Source: DAIDKA01 sp049792815 (GTDB taxonomy: Bacteria > Pseudomonadota > Gammaproteobacteria > Steroidobacterales > Steroidobacteraceae). From it: a stretch of DNA of 53,473 nt. The notes under the pieces were generated by a model. It made no database searches. It worked only from the letters and a program-made list of their open reading frames with translations, and had not been told where the DNA came from. Below, one piece after another: positions 8,428-15,552 of this stretch. A program made the translations under genes and the position numbers. The stretch is from NCBI GenBank assembly GCA_049792815.1, contig JBARBG010000117.1, positions 1 through 53,473 of the forward strand, written 5' to 3'. The stretch's first letter is position 1, and the number at the start of each line of letters is the position of its first letter.

Positions 8428-8440
8428 ATCCGTACAAGCA
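8428..8440. promoter_or_regulatory. Weak member of the island's GTAC/TACGTA motif family, macA/DUF2934 divergent gap
   Basis: ATCCGTACAAGCA resembles the CGTACAA portion of the sites at 13788 and 34577 and the ATCCGTACA at 28757. It lies about 45 bp from macA and 85 bp from the DUF2934 start. The core is not a full TACGTA, so this is the least certain site. Confidence 0.25.
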
Positions 8441-8518
8441 CGCATCGAGTGCGGGTCCCGGTACAGACTATTCTGAGATCTGCAGTGAATCTGCGCCTAC
8501 CGACTGAATGAGGCCAAC

Positions 8519-8797
8519 ATGGACGCCAAGCCAGAAACGACCGCTAAACTGCAAATTCCGCTCAACCAGCTGTTCGCGTCGCGCAACAGCAAGCCCCTGC
8601 ATGAAACCCTGGGGGATGAGTGTCATGCGTTTGAAATGTACGAACGCCGCAACGCCAAGGTCCGCGAGGCCGCGTATTTTCGCGCCAAGGCGCGCGGCTT
8701 CGAGCCGGGGCATGAGCTGGAAGACTGGCTGGCGGCCGAGCACGAGGTCGATGCCTGCCTGTTCGCGGAGATCGCGCCGGTCGGCTTTGTCGGCTAG
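8519..8797 (+). CDS. DUF2934 family protein
   Basis: 92 aa. The core REAAYFRAKARGFEPGHEL followed by EDWLAAEHEV is the DUF2934 signature: a short helical hairpin with a GHxLEDWLxAE motif. An N-terminal stretch of about 45 residues (KLQIPLNQLFASRNSKPLHE) precedes it. DUF2934 proteins are small, cytoplasmic and uncharacterised, often encoded beside Usp, Hsp20 or BON genes. A second copy lies at 13502-13711. The gene is divergent from macA and is followed by hsp20 in the same direction, 117 nt away, with an apparent separate promoter. Confidence 0.75.
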   Translation: MDAKPETTAKLQIPLNQLFASRNSKPLHETLGDECHAFEMYERRNAKVREAAYFRAKARGFEPGHELEDWLAAEHEVDACLFAEIAPVGFVG

Positions 8798-8814
8798 CGC
8801 CTGACGAACCGCCC

Positions 8815-8825
8815 GATACGTACAT
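8815..8825. promoter_or_regulatory. TACGTA-type site upstream of hsp20
   Basis: GATACGTACAT, with an exact TACGTA at 8817-8822, lies about 95 bp before the hsp20 start in a 117-bp gap. It is one of the recurrent promoter motifs of this island, proposed as a binding site for the FixJ-family regulator at 21458. Confidence 0.5.
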
Positions 8826-8914
8826 CATCGGATGTGATTCAGCATGGGCCGGGCGCAATGTTTTACATGCCAAGTCAAACATTGATTCGCCACTTGAGGC
8901 GAAAGGAGCATGTC

Positions 8915-9340
8915 ATGAATCTGGTACGTTGGGATCCGTTCGCTGATATCGATGCGCTGTTCAATCGTTCGTTGCCGCGACTCTCGTTGCGGGACACCAC
9001 CCGCAAACTGGAATGGTCGCCCTCGGCCGACATCAGTGAGACCGACAGCGAGTTTGTGATTCGCGCTGAACTTCCTGCGGTCAAGAAAGAGGATGTGCAG
9101 GTGCTGATGGATGAGGGCGTCATCACCATCAGGGGCGAGCGCAAGCAGCAGAAGGATGAGAAGAGCGAGAAGTACCATCGTGTCGAGAGCTTCTACGGCA
9201 GCTTCGAGCGCAGCTTCTCCCTGCCCGACAATGTGAAGGCGGACGCAGTGCACTGCGAGAGCAAGGACGGCATCCTGACCGTTCACATTCCGAAGTCGGC
9301 GGCGACCAAATCCAAGCCCAGGCAGATCTCGGTTCAGTAA
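8915..9340 (+). CDS. Small heat-shock protein, Hsp20/alpha-crystallin family
   Basis: 141 aa from MNLVRWDPFADIDALFNR. The alpha-crystallin domain spans about residues 34-126, with SADISETDSEFVIRAELP, GVITIRGERK and the conserved SKDGILTVHIPK. The C-terminal RQISVQ contains an I-x-V oligomer-capping motif. sHsps are ATP-independent holdases that keep unfolding proteins soluble in the cytoplasm. AAAGGAG at 8902-8908 fixes the start at 8915; an upstream in-frame ATG at 8834 lacks a ribosome-binding site. A BON gene follows in the same direction with a 39-nt gap, probably co-transcribed. In mycobacterial dormancy the Hsp20 HspX holds an analogous place. Confidence 0.95.
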   Translation: MNLVRWDPFADIDALFNRSLPRLSLRDTTRKLEWSPSADISETDSEFVIRAELPAVKKEDVQVLMDEGVITIRGERKQQKDEKSEKYHRVESFYGSFERSFSLPDNVKADAVHCESKDGILTVHIPKSAATKSKPRQISVQ

Positions 9341-9379
9341 TGGGCCGTTCAGTCCCGAGGGGCTGCAGGAGGAATGACT

Positions 9380-10030
9380 ATGAAATCCGATTCCGATGTG
9401 AAACGCGATGTCGAAGCCGAACTCAAATGGAGTCCGCAGGTTGACGACACGGATGTCGCGGTCAAGGTAACAGACGGTGAGGTCACCCTCACGGGGTTCA
9501 CCCGCAACTACCTGGAAAGATATCAGGCGGAAAGCCTCACCCGACGCGTCAAGGGCGTGGCCGCGGTCGCCAATGACATACAGGTCAAACCGATCGCGGA
9601 CGGTCCCAGCGATCCGGAAATAGCCCGGGCCGCCCTGGCCGCCCTGAAGCTGCAATTGCCGCTGTCATGGGAGAAGATCAAGCCCATCGTCAAGGACGGC
9701 CGCATCAGCCTCGAGGGCACGGTCGAGTGGCACTACCAGCGCGAGCGGGCGGAGAGCGCGGTCCGTCACTTGAAGGGGGTCATCAGTGTGTGGAACGCCA
9801 TTGCACTGAAACCGAATGTGGCGGCCGACAATATCAAACACAAGATTGAGGACGCATTCCGGCGGATTGCCGAGGTCGATGCCAGCCACATCAAGGTGGA
9901 GGCCAACGGCTCGGAGGTCACCTTGCGCGGTGAAGTTCGCTCCTGGGCCGAACGCGACCAGGCGCAGCAGAGCGCCTGGTCCGCACCGGGCGTCACCCGC
10001 GTGGAAAACAGTTTGACCGTGCGTACTTGA
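9380..10030 (+). CDS. Triple-BON-domain protein without signal peptide
   Basis: 216 aa made of three successive BON domains: residues about 1-70 (VAVKVTDGEVTLTGF, VKGVAAVANDIQV), about 78-145 (KIKPIVKDGRISLEG, HLKGVISVWNAIALKP) and about 148-216 (HIKVEANGSEVTLRGEV, APGVTRVENSLTV). BON domains are alpha/beta modules thought to contact membranes or ligands. OsmY-type members are periplasmic, but no signal peptide is visible here, so a cytoplasmic location is likely. AGGAGG at 9367-9372 lies 7 nt from the ATG at 9380 and only 1 nt from the ATG at 9374, so 9380 is preferred. Close paralogues lie at 28836 and 29505, with a decayed copy at 37314. Confidence 0.9.
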   Translation: MKSDSDVKRDVEAELKWSPQVDDTDVAVKVTDGEVTLTGFTRNYLERYQAESLTRRVKGVAAVANDIQVKPIADGPSDPEIARAALAALKLQLPLSWEKIKPIVKDGRISLEGTVEWHYQRERAESAVRHLKGVISVWNAIALKPNVAADNIKHKIEDAFRRIAEVDASHIKVEANGSEVTLRGEVRSWAERDQAQQSAWSAPGVTRVENSLTVRT

Positions 10031-10035
10031 GCGCC

Positions 10036-10073
10036 ACGGGGCGACGGCCGCAGGGTCGCCGCCCCGGTCTTTT
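10036..10073. terminator. Probable bidirectional terminator between convergent genes
   Basis: GGGGCGAC and GTCGCCGCCCC form an interrupted GC-rich stem around a short loop, followed by TCTTTT. It lies in the 49-bp gap between the BON gene and the convergent kinase gene. Confidence 0.5.
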
Positions 10074-10079
10074 GCTGCG

Positions 10080-11630
10080 TCAGTCGCTGTCCACCGTGCC
10101 AAGCGCGTGTTCCACTGCGTCCACCGAATGAGAGTCGGCCGTATTCACCTCGAGTATCGTGAAGCCTTCAGTGGGGCTGACGGCCTCGAGGTGTCGCTGC
10201 TGCCACGCAAGCACGTCCTGATTGGCGTCTGAAGGATCGCGGTGGTCCGCCAGCCGCGCATCGATGCGCGCGCGCAGCAGTTCCGGGGGTGCCTGACATC
10301 GCACCATGTACAGGGGGACCGCCAGGCTCGCCGCGACCGCCACGAACCGCGCGCGCTGCTCAGAGGTGCCGAAGGTGGCATCCACGAGGGTCGTGAAGCC
10401 GCCCGCCAGGGTGTCCGTTGCGCAGTTCGCCAGATGCTCATAGATCTGCGCGCGCGCCTCGGGCGAGTACCGGTCCGGTGCCGGGTGGGCATCTGCCAGG
10501 CGCTTGCGTTCGCGATCCGAACTTAGGTGCACGGCCGCCAGGGGTGGCGCCAGACGCTGGGCCAGCCAGGTCTTGCCCGATCCGGATACGCCATGCATCA
10601 GGATCAGCCTCGGACGGTGAGCAGATAAGAAGCCGCGCGCGCAGGCTATGTGCCGCTGGTATTGCCGCTGAAGGTCTTTTGTGTCGCCCTGTTCCTGCAG
10701 CGCATTCTTGGCATTCACGGCCATGACCTTGGCGCGCACCAGTGAACGGTGGACCTGATACACAGACAGAAGCCGGCAGGCCTGATAATCCCCGCTCTGC
10801 GCAAGGTAGGCGCCCAGAAACGCAGCGGCCAGGGCTGGCTGGCGGCGGGCCTGCAAATCCGCGAGCAGGGTCGCCAGTTCCTGCGCCACATCCATCCACC
10901 GCAATGCCGGGTCGAACTCCAGGCAGTCAAAGGCGCACAGCTGCGCGTCACGCCGGACGATATTGGCGCAGTGCAAGTCCCCATGGCATTCCCGGACGCG
11001 ACCGTGCCATCGCACGGCCATCCAGCTCAGGGCACCCTCCAGGGCAGCCTCGAGCGGCTGTCGCAGCGCCTGCACCGAGTCCGTGTCTTGGAATACGGCG
11101 GCTGCCGTGGCGCATTGTTCCAGGTTCTCCAGCAGCTGCGCGCGCACGGTTTCCGGGCGACCCCACTGTGAGTCAGATGGAGTGACCGGCAGGGTGGCGT
11201 GGATGCGCGCGAGGTGGCCGCCAAACTCCGCCAGCGCCTTGGTCCCGGTCCCGACCGCATTTTTGTCCAGCAGCCGGTCGAGCAGCTCCTCACGCGGAAA
11301 TTGCCGCATTTTGACCGCATGTTCGATCACCGTGCCGCCGCCCTCCATGCGCACCTGTCCGTCGGACTGGGTGATGCGGCTGACGCCCATGTACAGCTCC
11401 GGGGCAAAGCGTTGATTCAGGCGCACCTCCTCCTGGCACAGGAAGGCACGATGCTCTTGGGATCGCAGATCGACGAAGGAATAGCACACCGGGCGTTTGA
11501 TCTTGTAAGCCCACTGGCCGGTCAGCAGCACCCAGGAGATATGGGTTTGGATCAGCTCCACCAACTCCACGGCGTGGGAATAGGCTCGGGGCGCGAGCAG
11601 TCCCTGCAGATGCGGGGGGAAGCCACTCAT
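10080..11630 (-). CDS. Aminoglycoside-phosphotransferase-like/P-loop kinase fusion (Rv2004c-like)
   Basis: 516 aa in two parts. Residues about 1-320 are an APH/protein-kinase-like domain with the catalytic-loop equivalent ECHGDLHCANIV and the metal-binding CLEFDPALRWMDVAQELA. Residues about 335-516 are a P-loop kinase domain, with Walker A MHGVSGSGKT, then SSDRERKRLA and the arginine-rich lid LRARIDARLADHRDPSDA. The fusion (COG2187 plus COG0645) is widespread but of unknown substrate. To my knowledge Mycobacterium Rv2004c, a DosR-regulon member, has the same architecture. Its ATG overlaps the stop of the 32-aa peptide gene (ATGA), and both follow polX. Confidence 0.85.
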   Translation of the reverse strand: MSGFPPHLQGLLAPRAYSHAVELVELIQTHISWVLLTGQWAYKIKRPVCYSFVDLRSQEHRAFLCQEEVRLNQRFAPELYMGVSRITQSDGQVRMEGGGTVIEHAVKMRQFPREELLDRLLDKNAVGTGTKALAEFGGHLARIHATLPVTPSDSQWGRPETVRAQLLENLEQCATAAAVFQDTDSVQALRQPLEAALEGALSWMAVRWHGRVRECHGDLHCANIVRRDAQLCAFDCLEFDPALRWMDVAQELATLLADLQARRQPALAAAFLGAYLAQSGDYQACRLLSVYQVHRSLVRAKVMAVNAKNALQEQGDTKDLQRQYQRHIACARGFLSAHRPRLILMHGVSGSGKTWLAQRLAPPLAAVHLSSDRERKRLADAHPAPDRYSPEARAQIYEHLANCATDTLAGGFTTLVDATFGTSEQRARFVAVAASLAVPLYMVRCQAPPELLRARIDARLADHRDPSDANQDVLAWQQRHLEAVSPTEGFTILEVNTADSHSVDAVEHALGTVDSD

Positions 11631-11725
11631 CCGCCGCTGAGTGCCCGTGCCACGACGCTCGCAATCACGAGCAGCACCAGTCCGACCACCAGCGCGATAA
11701 GAATGTGCCGTACATGCCGTTGCAT
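11627..11725 (-). CDS. 32-aa single-pass membrane peptide
   Basis: MQRHVRHILIALVVGLVLLV continues IASVVARALSGG and stops. The basic N-terminus followed by about 20 hydrophobic residues predicts one inner-membrane helix. GAGGAG lies about 11 nt before the ATG, just after the polX stop. The TGA overlaps the ATG of the kinase-fusion gene (ATGA), so translation is probably coupled. The intact Shine-Dalgarno, tight spacing on both sides and clean hydrophobic profile argue for a real gene. I do not recognise the family. It could be a membrane tether or modulator for one of its neighbours. Confidence 0.6.
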   Translation of the reverse strand: MQRHVRHILIALVVGLVLLVIASVVARALSGG

Positions 11726-11741
11726 CTCGGTCGTTACTCCT

Positions 11742-13493
11742 CTAGCGCATGCTGGCCCGCAGCAGCGCGCGCAGTTCGTGCAGCGGCCGCGCGTTGAGCA
11801 CGTCGTGGCGTGTCAGCCAGGCGCGCCGGGCCTGGCGGATGCCATTTTCGAGCAGGCCGAACTGCTCGCGCGAGTGCGCATCGCTGGCAATGCTGAGCAA
11901 GATGCCGCGCTCACGCGCCGCCCTGGCATGCACGTCGTTGAGATCCAAACGCAGCGGTTGCGCATTGATTTCCATAAAGCAGCCGCGCTGCTGCACGGCG
12001 CTGAGAACCCGCTCGAAATCAAGGGCGTAGGGGGGCCGGCTGCCGAGCAGCCGCCCGAAGGGATGCGCGAGAATGCAGATCGCGGGCCGCTCCAAGGCGC
12101 GCAGGATCCGGTTCGTCTGCTGCACCTCAGACAGGCCAAAATGGCTGTGCACGGCGATCACGACCACGTCCAGGCGCTTGAGAATGGCATCCTCCAAGGC
12201 GAGGCGGCCATCCTCCAGAATGTCCACCTCGGCGCCCTTGAGGACGGTGAAAACCTGCAGCGTCTCGTTGAGCCGATCGATGGCATCGATCTGCTCACTC
12301 AGGCGTGCGGCATCCAGGCCGTGCGTCACGCCCAGGTGCTTGGAATGATCGGTAATGGCGGCGTAGCGCAGGCCTCGCGCCTGGGCGCCGGTCACCATCT
12401 GCTCCAGGGTGGCGCTGCCGTCGGAGGCGTTGGTATGCACATGCAGGTCACCCTGCAGGTCCGCCAGTTCGACCAGCTTCGGCAGCGCGTGCTGCGCGGC
12501 AGCCTCGATTTCGCCACGATCCTCGCGCAGCTCGGGCGGGATGTAGGGCAGGTCAAGTGCGCGAAACAGCTCTTCTTCAGAGGCCCCGGCAAGGCGCCGC
12601 GCGCCGTGAAACAAGCCGTATTCGCTGAGCTTGCAGCCGCGCTCCTGTGCACGTCGCCGCATATGGATAGTGTGCGCACGACTGCCGGTGAAATAGTGCA
12701 GTCCGGCGCCGAAACTCGCCGGCGGCAGCACCCGCACATCCACCTGCAGTCCATTGCGCAGCACGCCCGACGCCCGGGTCGACCCGGCGGCGGTCAAGGA
12801 GTCGAGCTCGGCGTAGCGCTTCAGCGCCTCGATGGGTTTGCTGGTCTGCCGCGCGCACACCAGCACATCCAGGTCGCCCACGGTCTCGCAGCCGCGCCGA
12901 AAGCTGCCCGCGATCTGGACGCGGGTCACCCCGGGGATGGATTTCAGATACGCCGTGAGCGGGCGCGCGTACTGCGTCGCCACGCTGTAGGGCGTTCGTT
13001 GCGCGGGCGCGCCCTGGCGCTCGGCGAGCGCCTGCGCCAGCCGGGTCTGCAACACCGGACCGAAGCCGCGCAGCTGACTCAGCCGCCCCTTGGCCAGTGC
13101 CCGGCGCAAGTCCTCGACGCTGCGCACCTTCAACCCCGTGAACAGGGCGCGAACGCGCACCGGTCCCAGGCCTGGCAGAGCCAGGAGCTCCCGCAGGCCT
13201 GACGGAATCCGCACTCGCATCCTCTCGAGGGCTGAGAGATTCCCGGTGCGCAGCAGTTCCTCAATCTTGGCCGCCAGGTCCGCGCCGATGCCCGGCAAGG
13301 CATCGAAGTCCTCGACCCCGTGCATTTGCGCAAGCTCCCGCGGCAGGGTGCGCACCACCTGCGCCGCGCGTCGATAGGCCCCAACACGAAAGGCGTTGTC
13401 GGCCTGAATGCTCAGCAGGTCCGCCATCTCATCAAAGGCGGCGGCCACTTCCTCGTTGTGAAGCGCAGTGCTGTGCTCCTTTGACGTATCCAT
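11742..13493 (-). CDS. polX: DNA polymerase X family protein with PHP domain (PolX)
   Basis: 583 aa. An N-terminal helix-hairpin-helix 8-kDa-like region contains ALPGIGADLAAKIEEL and LLALPGLGPVRVRALF. The nucleotidyltransferase core has GSFRRG at 196-201 and the metal-binding GDLDVLV (DxD at 207-209). The C-terminal PHP phosphoesterase domain begins near residue 345 with GDLHVHTNASDG, then ITDHSKHLG, AVHSHFG, ILAHPFGRL and SIASDAHSREQFG. The metal ligands appear complete. Bacterial PolX fills gaps in base-excision repair, with PHP-dependent 3'-5' exonuclease activity. It is 8 nt downstream of a DUF2934 gene and leads into the membrane peptide and kinase fusion, consistent with one operon. Confidence 0.95.
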   Translation of the reverse strand: MDTSKEHSTALHNEEVAAAFDEMADLLSIQADNAFRVGAYRRAAQVVRTLPRELAQMHGVEDFDALPGIGADLAAKIEELLRTGNLSALERMRVRIPSGLRELLALPGLGPVRVRALFTGLKVRSVEDLRRALAKGRLSQLRGFGPVLQTRLAQALAERQGAPAQRTPYSVATQYARPLTAYLKSIPGVTRVQIAGSFRRGCETVGDLDVLVCARQTSKPIEALKRYAELDSLTAAGSTRASGVLRNGLQVDVRVLPPASFGAGLHYFTGSRAHTIHMRRRAQERGCKLSEYGLFHGARRLAGASEEELFRALDLPYIPPELREDRGEIEAAAQHALPKLVELADLQGDLHVHTNASDGSATLEQMVTGAQARGLRYAAITDHSKHLGVTHGLDAARLSEQIDAIDRLNETLQVFTVLKGAEVDILEDGRLALEDAILKRLDVVVIAVHSHFGLSEVQQTNRILRALERPAICILAHPFGRLLGSRPPYALDFERVLSAVQQRGCFMEINAQPLRLDLNDVHARAARERGILLSIASDAHSREQFGLLENGIRQARRAWLTRHDVLNARPLHELRALLRASMR

Positions 13494-13501
13494 CTCTCAC
13501 C

Positions 13502-13711
13502 TCAGGGCGGCGCCGGGCTTGGCTGTGAACCCGCATGTGCGGGCCGGCAATACGCTTCCTTTTCCGCCACCAGCCAGTCCTCCAGCTCGTGCCCCGGTGC
13601 AAAGCCACGGTGCTGGGCCCGAAAGTATGCCGCCTTGGCGATTTCCGCCTGCCGGTATGCGGCTTGATCACAGGGATCGTCGAACCAAAGCGCAGCGGGT
13701 CGAGATGTCAT
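13502..13711 (-). CDS. DUF2934 family protein (second copy)
   Basis: 69 aa from MTSRPAALWFDDPCDQAAYR. The core IAKAAYFRAQHRGFAPGHEL followed by EDWLVAEKEA is nearly the same as in the protein at 8519-8797, so the two are paralogues. GGAGGG seven nt before the ATG at 13711 decides this start over an upstream in-frame ATG at 13771. Its stop is 8 nt from the polX start, so it heads the polX operon. The promoter gap with the divergent cytochrome gene carries an exact TACGTA. Confidence 0.75.
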   Translation of the reverse strand: MTSRPAALWFDDPCDQAAYRQAEIAKAAYFRAQHRGFAPGHELEDWLVAEKEAYCRPAHAGSQPSPAPP

Positions 13712-13787
13712 CGCGGATCCCTCCACGTTCAAAGTAACGACATATTCCCGAATGAGGCGACCGTTCGCCATTAGGGAAAACCGCTAG

Positions 13788-13799
13788 ATTACGTACAAG
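13788..13799. promoter_or_regulatory. TACGTA-type site in divergent DUF2934-polX / cytochrome gap
   Basis: ATTACGTACAAG, with TACGTA at 13790-13795, is centred about 81 bp from the DUF2934 start and 48 bp from the cytochrome start. ACGTACAA is shared with the site at 34577. One site could serve both operons. Confidence 0.5.
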
Positions 13800-13840
13800 T
13801 CCGGACATACCCATCCAAGGCGCCCCGGGAAGATACGGCC

Positions 13841-14605
13841 ATGACTCCGTGGCCTCTTTCTCGAACCGGGATCCGCCTCCTGGCTCTGGCAATTGTTCTG
13901 TGCGCGGCGGCCGCCCTCGCCTGGTATCTGCACCTGCGCCATATCCAAGACGCTCTGGTGCGCGCCGATCCGGATCAGGCGGTGACCGATACAACCCTGG
14001 TGAACTTTGCCATGGACCGGGGGCCGGCCCTCTACCGGCATCATTGCGCGGGCTGCCATGGCAGCGACATGCGCGGCAGACAGGCCCTCGGCACCCCGGA
14101 TCTGTCCGATGCCACCTGGCTGTTCGGCCTGGGGGATCTGCCGGACATCGAGAACACGCTCGACTACGGCATCCGCTCCGGCCACCCCAAAACCCACAAC
14201 ATCACTGACATGCCCGGGCTCGGACGCATCGGCCAGCTGTCGGTGGCCGAGGTCCAGGATGTCGTCGAATACGTGTATGCCTTCAGCCATGCCGACGCCA
14301 ACCCTGAAGCCGTGCGCCGCGGCCGCCCCTTGTTCATGGACAAGGGCAGCTGCTACGACTGCCATGGCCAGGATGCCACCGGCAATGTGGACTATGGTGC
14401 GCCGGATCTGACAGGTCGTTCCGGCTGGCTCTACGGTGGGGACCGCCGGACGGTTTTTCGATCTGTCTATGACGGTCGCCATGGCCTGTGCCCGGCCTGG
14501 ATCACGCGGCTCAGCGCCGCGCAGATTCGCGAATTGTCCGTCTTCTTGTACACCACGGCGCGTCGCGCGCCGCGGGTCCCGAGCACGCCCACCGGAGCCC
14601 ACTGA
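13841..14605 (+). CDS. Membrane-anchored dihaem cytochrome c (CcoP-like)
   Basis: 254 aa. An N-terminal hydrophobic segment (LLALAIVLCAAAALAWYL, residues 13-30) acts as an anchor. Two c-type haem sites follow: CAGCH at 69-73 and CYDCH at 171-175. The spacing and the phrases GTPDLSDATWLFG, GAPDLTGRSGWLYGG and the repeated TxxxGRxG-type segments resemble the two haem domains of cbb3 oxidase subunit CcoP. No oxidase genes are nearby, so it probably shuttles electrons in the periplasm. The following gene starts within its stop codon (TGATG), so it heads a three-gene operon. Axial Met candidates are in DMPGLG; the second domain has GRHGLCPAW where CcoP would have a Met. Confidence 0.9.
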   Translation: MTPWPLSRTGIRLLALAIVLCAAAALAWYLHLRHIQDALVRADPDQAVTDTTLVNFAMDRGPALYRHHCAGCHGSDMRGRQALGTPDLSDATWLFGLGDLPDIENTLDYGIRSGHPKTHNITDMPGLGRIGQLSVAEVQDVVEYVYAFSHADANPEAVRRGRPLFMDKGSCYDCHGQDATGNVDYGAPDLTGRSGWLYGGDRRTVFRSVYDGRHGLCPAWITRLSAAQIRELSVFLYTTARRAPRVPSTPTGAH

Positions 14606-15552
14606 TGTCGCTACTGTCCCGCCACGCCGCAGGCTCGGGTACCGCCCGGGATTTCACTCGGGTCAACACCCGCCGTTCGCTGGTGCTGCTGGCGATCGGC
14701 GCGATCACCGGCATCGCCATCGCCGGCTACGGTCTGTTCACTGCCAAGGGCACCCGGGTCCACGGCGTGCCACCGGAGGCCATAGCGCTGGTCAACCAGC
14801 GGCCCATTCTGCGCAGTGACTTCATCACCCAGGTACAGACCCAGTATTCGGTGCCATTCGCGCAGACGACACCGGCTGAGCGTCGCAAAGTGCTGGACGA
14901 TATGATTGACGAGGAAATGATGGTGCAGCGGGGCCAGGAAGTGGACTTGCCCAGCTTCGACCCCGAGGTACGCTCCGCCCTGGTGGCAGGTGTGGAGCTG
15001 CAGCTCTTCGCCGACGTTCTGGCGCAGAAGCCCACCGATGCGCAGCTGCAGGCCTATTACGACGCCCATCGCGCCAAATACATCCGTGACGGTGAAATGC
15101 AGGTACGTGACCTGGTCGCCGCCGTGACGGCCCAGCGTCCACTGGGCGATGCGCGGCGCGATGTCGTCGGCGCCGTCATGGCGCTGCGCCAAGGCGCTGC
15201 GCTCGACGCCGTAATGGCACAGTTCAATTTGTCAGACTCGCGGCGCCTGATGGATTCAGGGCACATCGATACGGGCAATGTCTTTGATTTTGCGGCACGG
15301 GCGCGCCTGGATCCGGCCGTCTTCGCCGCCGCCAGCGTACTGGCCACCGGCCAGATAAGCGACCCGGTGGTGGCCGCCGACGGCGTGCACGTCGTGGTGA
15401 TGGGCACTCGTAAGCCACCGGCGCAGCGCAGCTTCCTCGAGGTCAGCAGTGAAGTGTGGCGCGATGTCACCGACGACGCCAAGCACACCGTCAGCACGAA
15501 CAATCTCAGGTACCTGCGCAGCAAGAACGACATCCAGGTCGCAGCCCCGTGA
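14605..15552 (+). CDS. Membrane-anchored PpiC/SurA-type peptidyl-prolyl isomerase
   Basis: 315 aa starting at MSLLSRHAAGSGTARDFTRV. One TM helix (SLVLLAIGAITGIAIAGYGL, about 29-48) is followed by a SurA-N-like helical region (ALVNQRPILRSDFITQVQTQ, EEMMVQRGQEVDLPSF). The degenerate parvulin domain is at about 165-280 (RDGEMQVRDLVAAVT, DSGHIDTGNVFDFAARARLD, VVAADGVHVVVMGTRKP). It probably assists folding of exported proteins, perhaps the adjacent HupE/UreJ-like protein. Its ATG overlaps the cytochrome stop and its stop overlaps the next start (GTGA). The parvulin active-site residues are not well conserved by eye, so a pure chaperone role is possible. Confidence 0.82.
   Translation: MSLLSRHAAGSGTARDFTRVNTRRSLVLLAIGAITGIAIAGYGLFTAKGTRVHGVPPEAIALVNQRPILRSDFITQVQTQYSVPFAQTTPAERRKVLDDMIDEEMMVQRGQEVDLPSFDPEVRSALVAGVELQLFADVLAQKPTDAQLQAYYDAHRAKYIRDGEMQVRDLVAAVTAQRPLGDARRDVVGAVMALRQGAALDAVMAQFNLSDSRRLMDSGHIDTGNVFDFAARARLDPAVFAAASVLATGQISDPVVAADGVHVVVMGTRKPPAQRSFLEVSSEVWRDVTDDAKHTVSTNNLRYLRSKNDIQVAAP

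Noticed and set aside
11199..13202. A 667-codon open frame on the plus strand
   Set aside because: It is a shadow of polX and the kinase fusion in GC-rich DNA; no recognisable motif or ribosome-binding site.
13784..14602. A 272-codon minus-strand frame opposite the cytochrome gene
   Set aside because: The plus strand carries two CxxCH sites and an anchor helix; the antisense frame has no family features and would run across the promoter motif.
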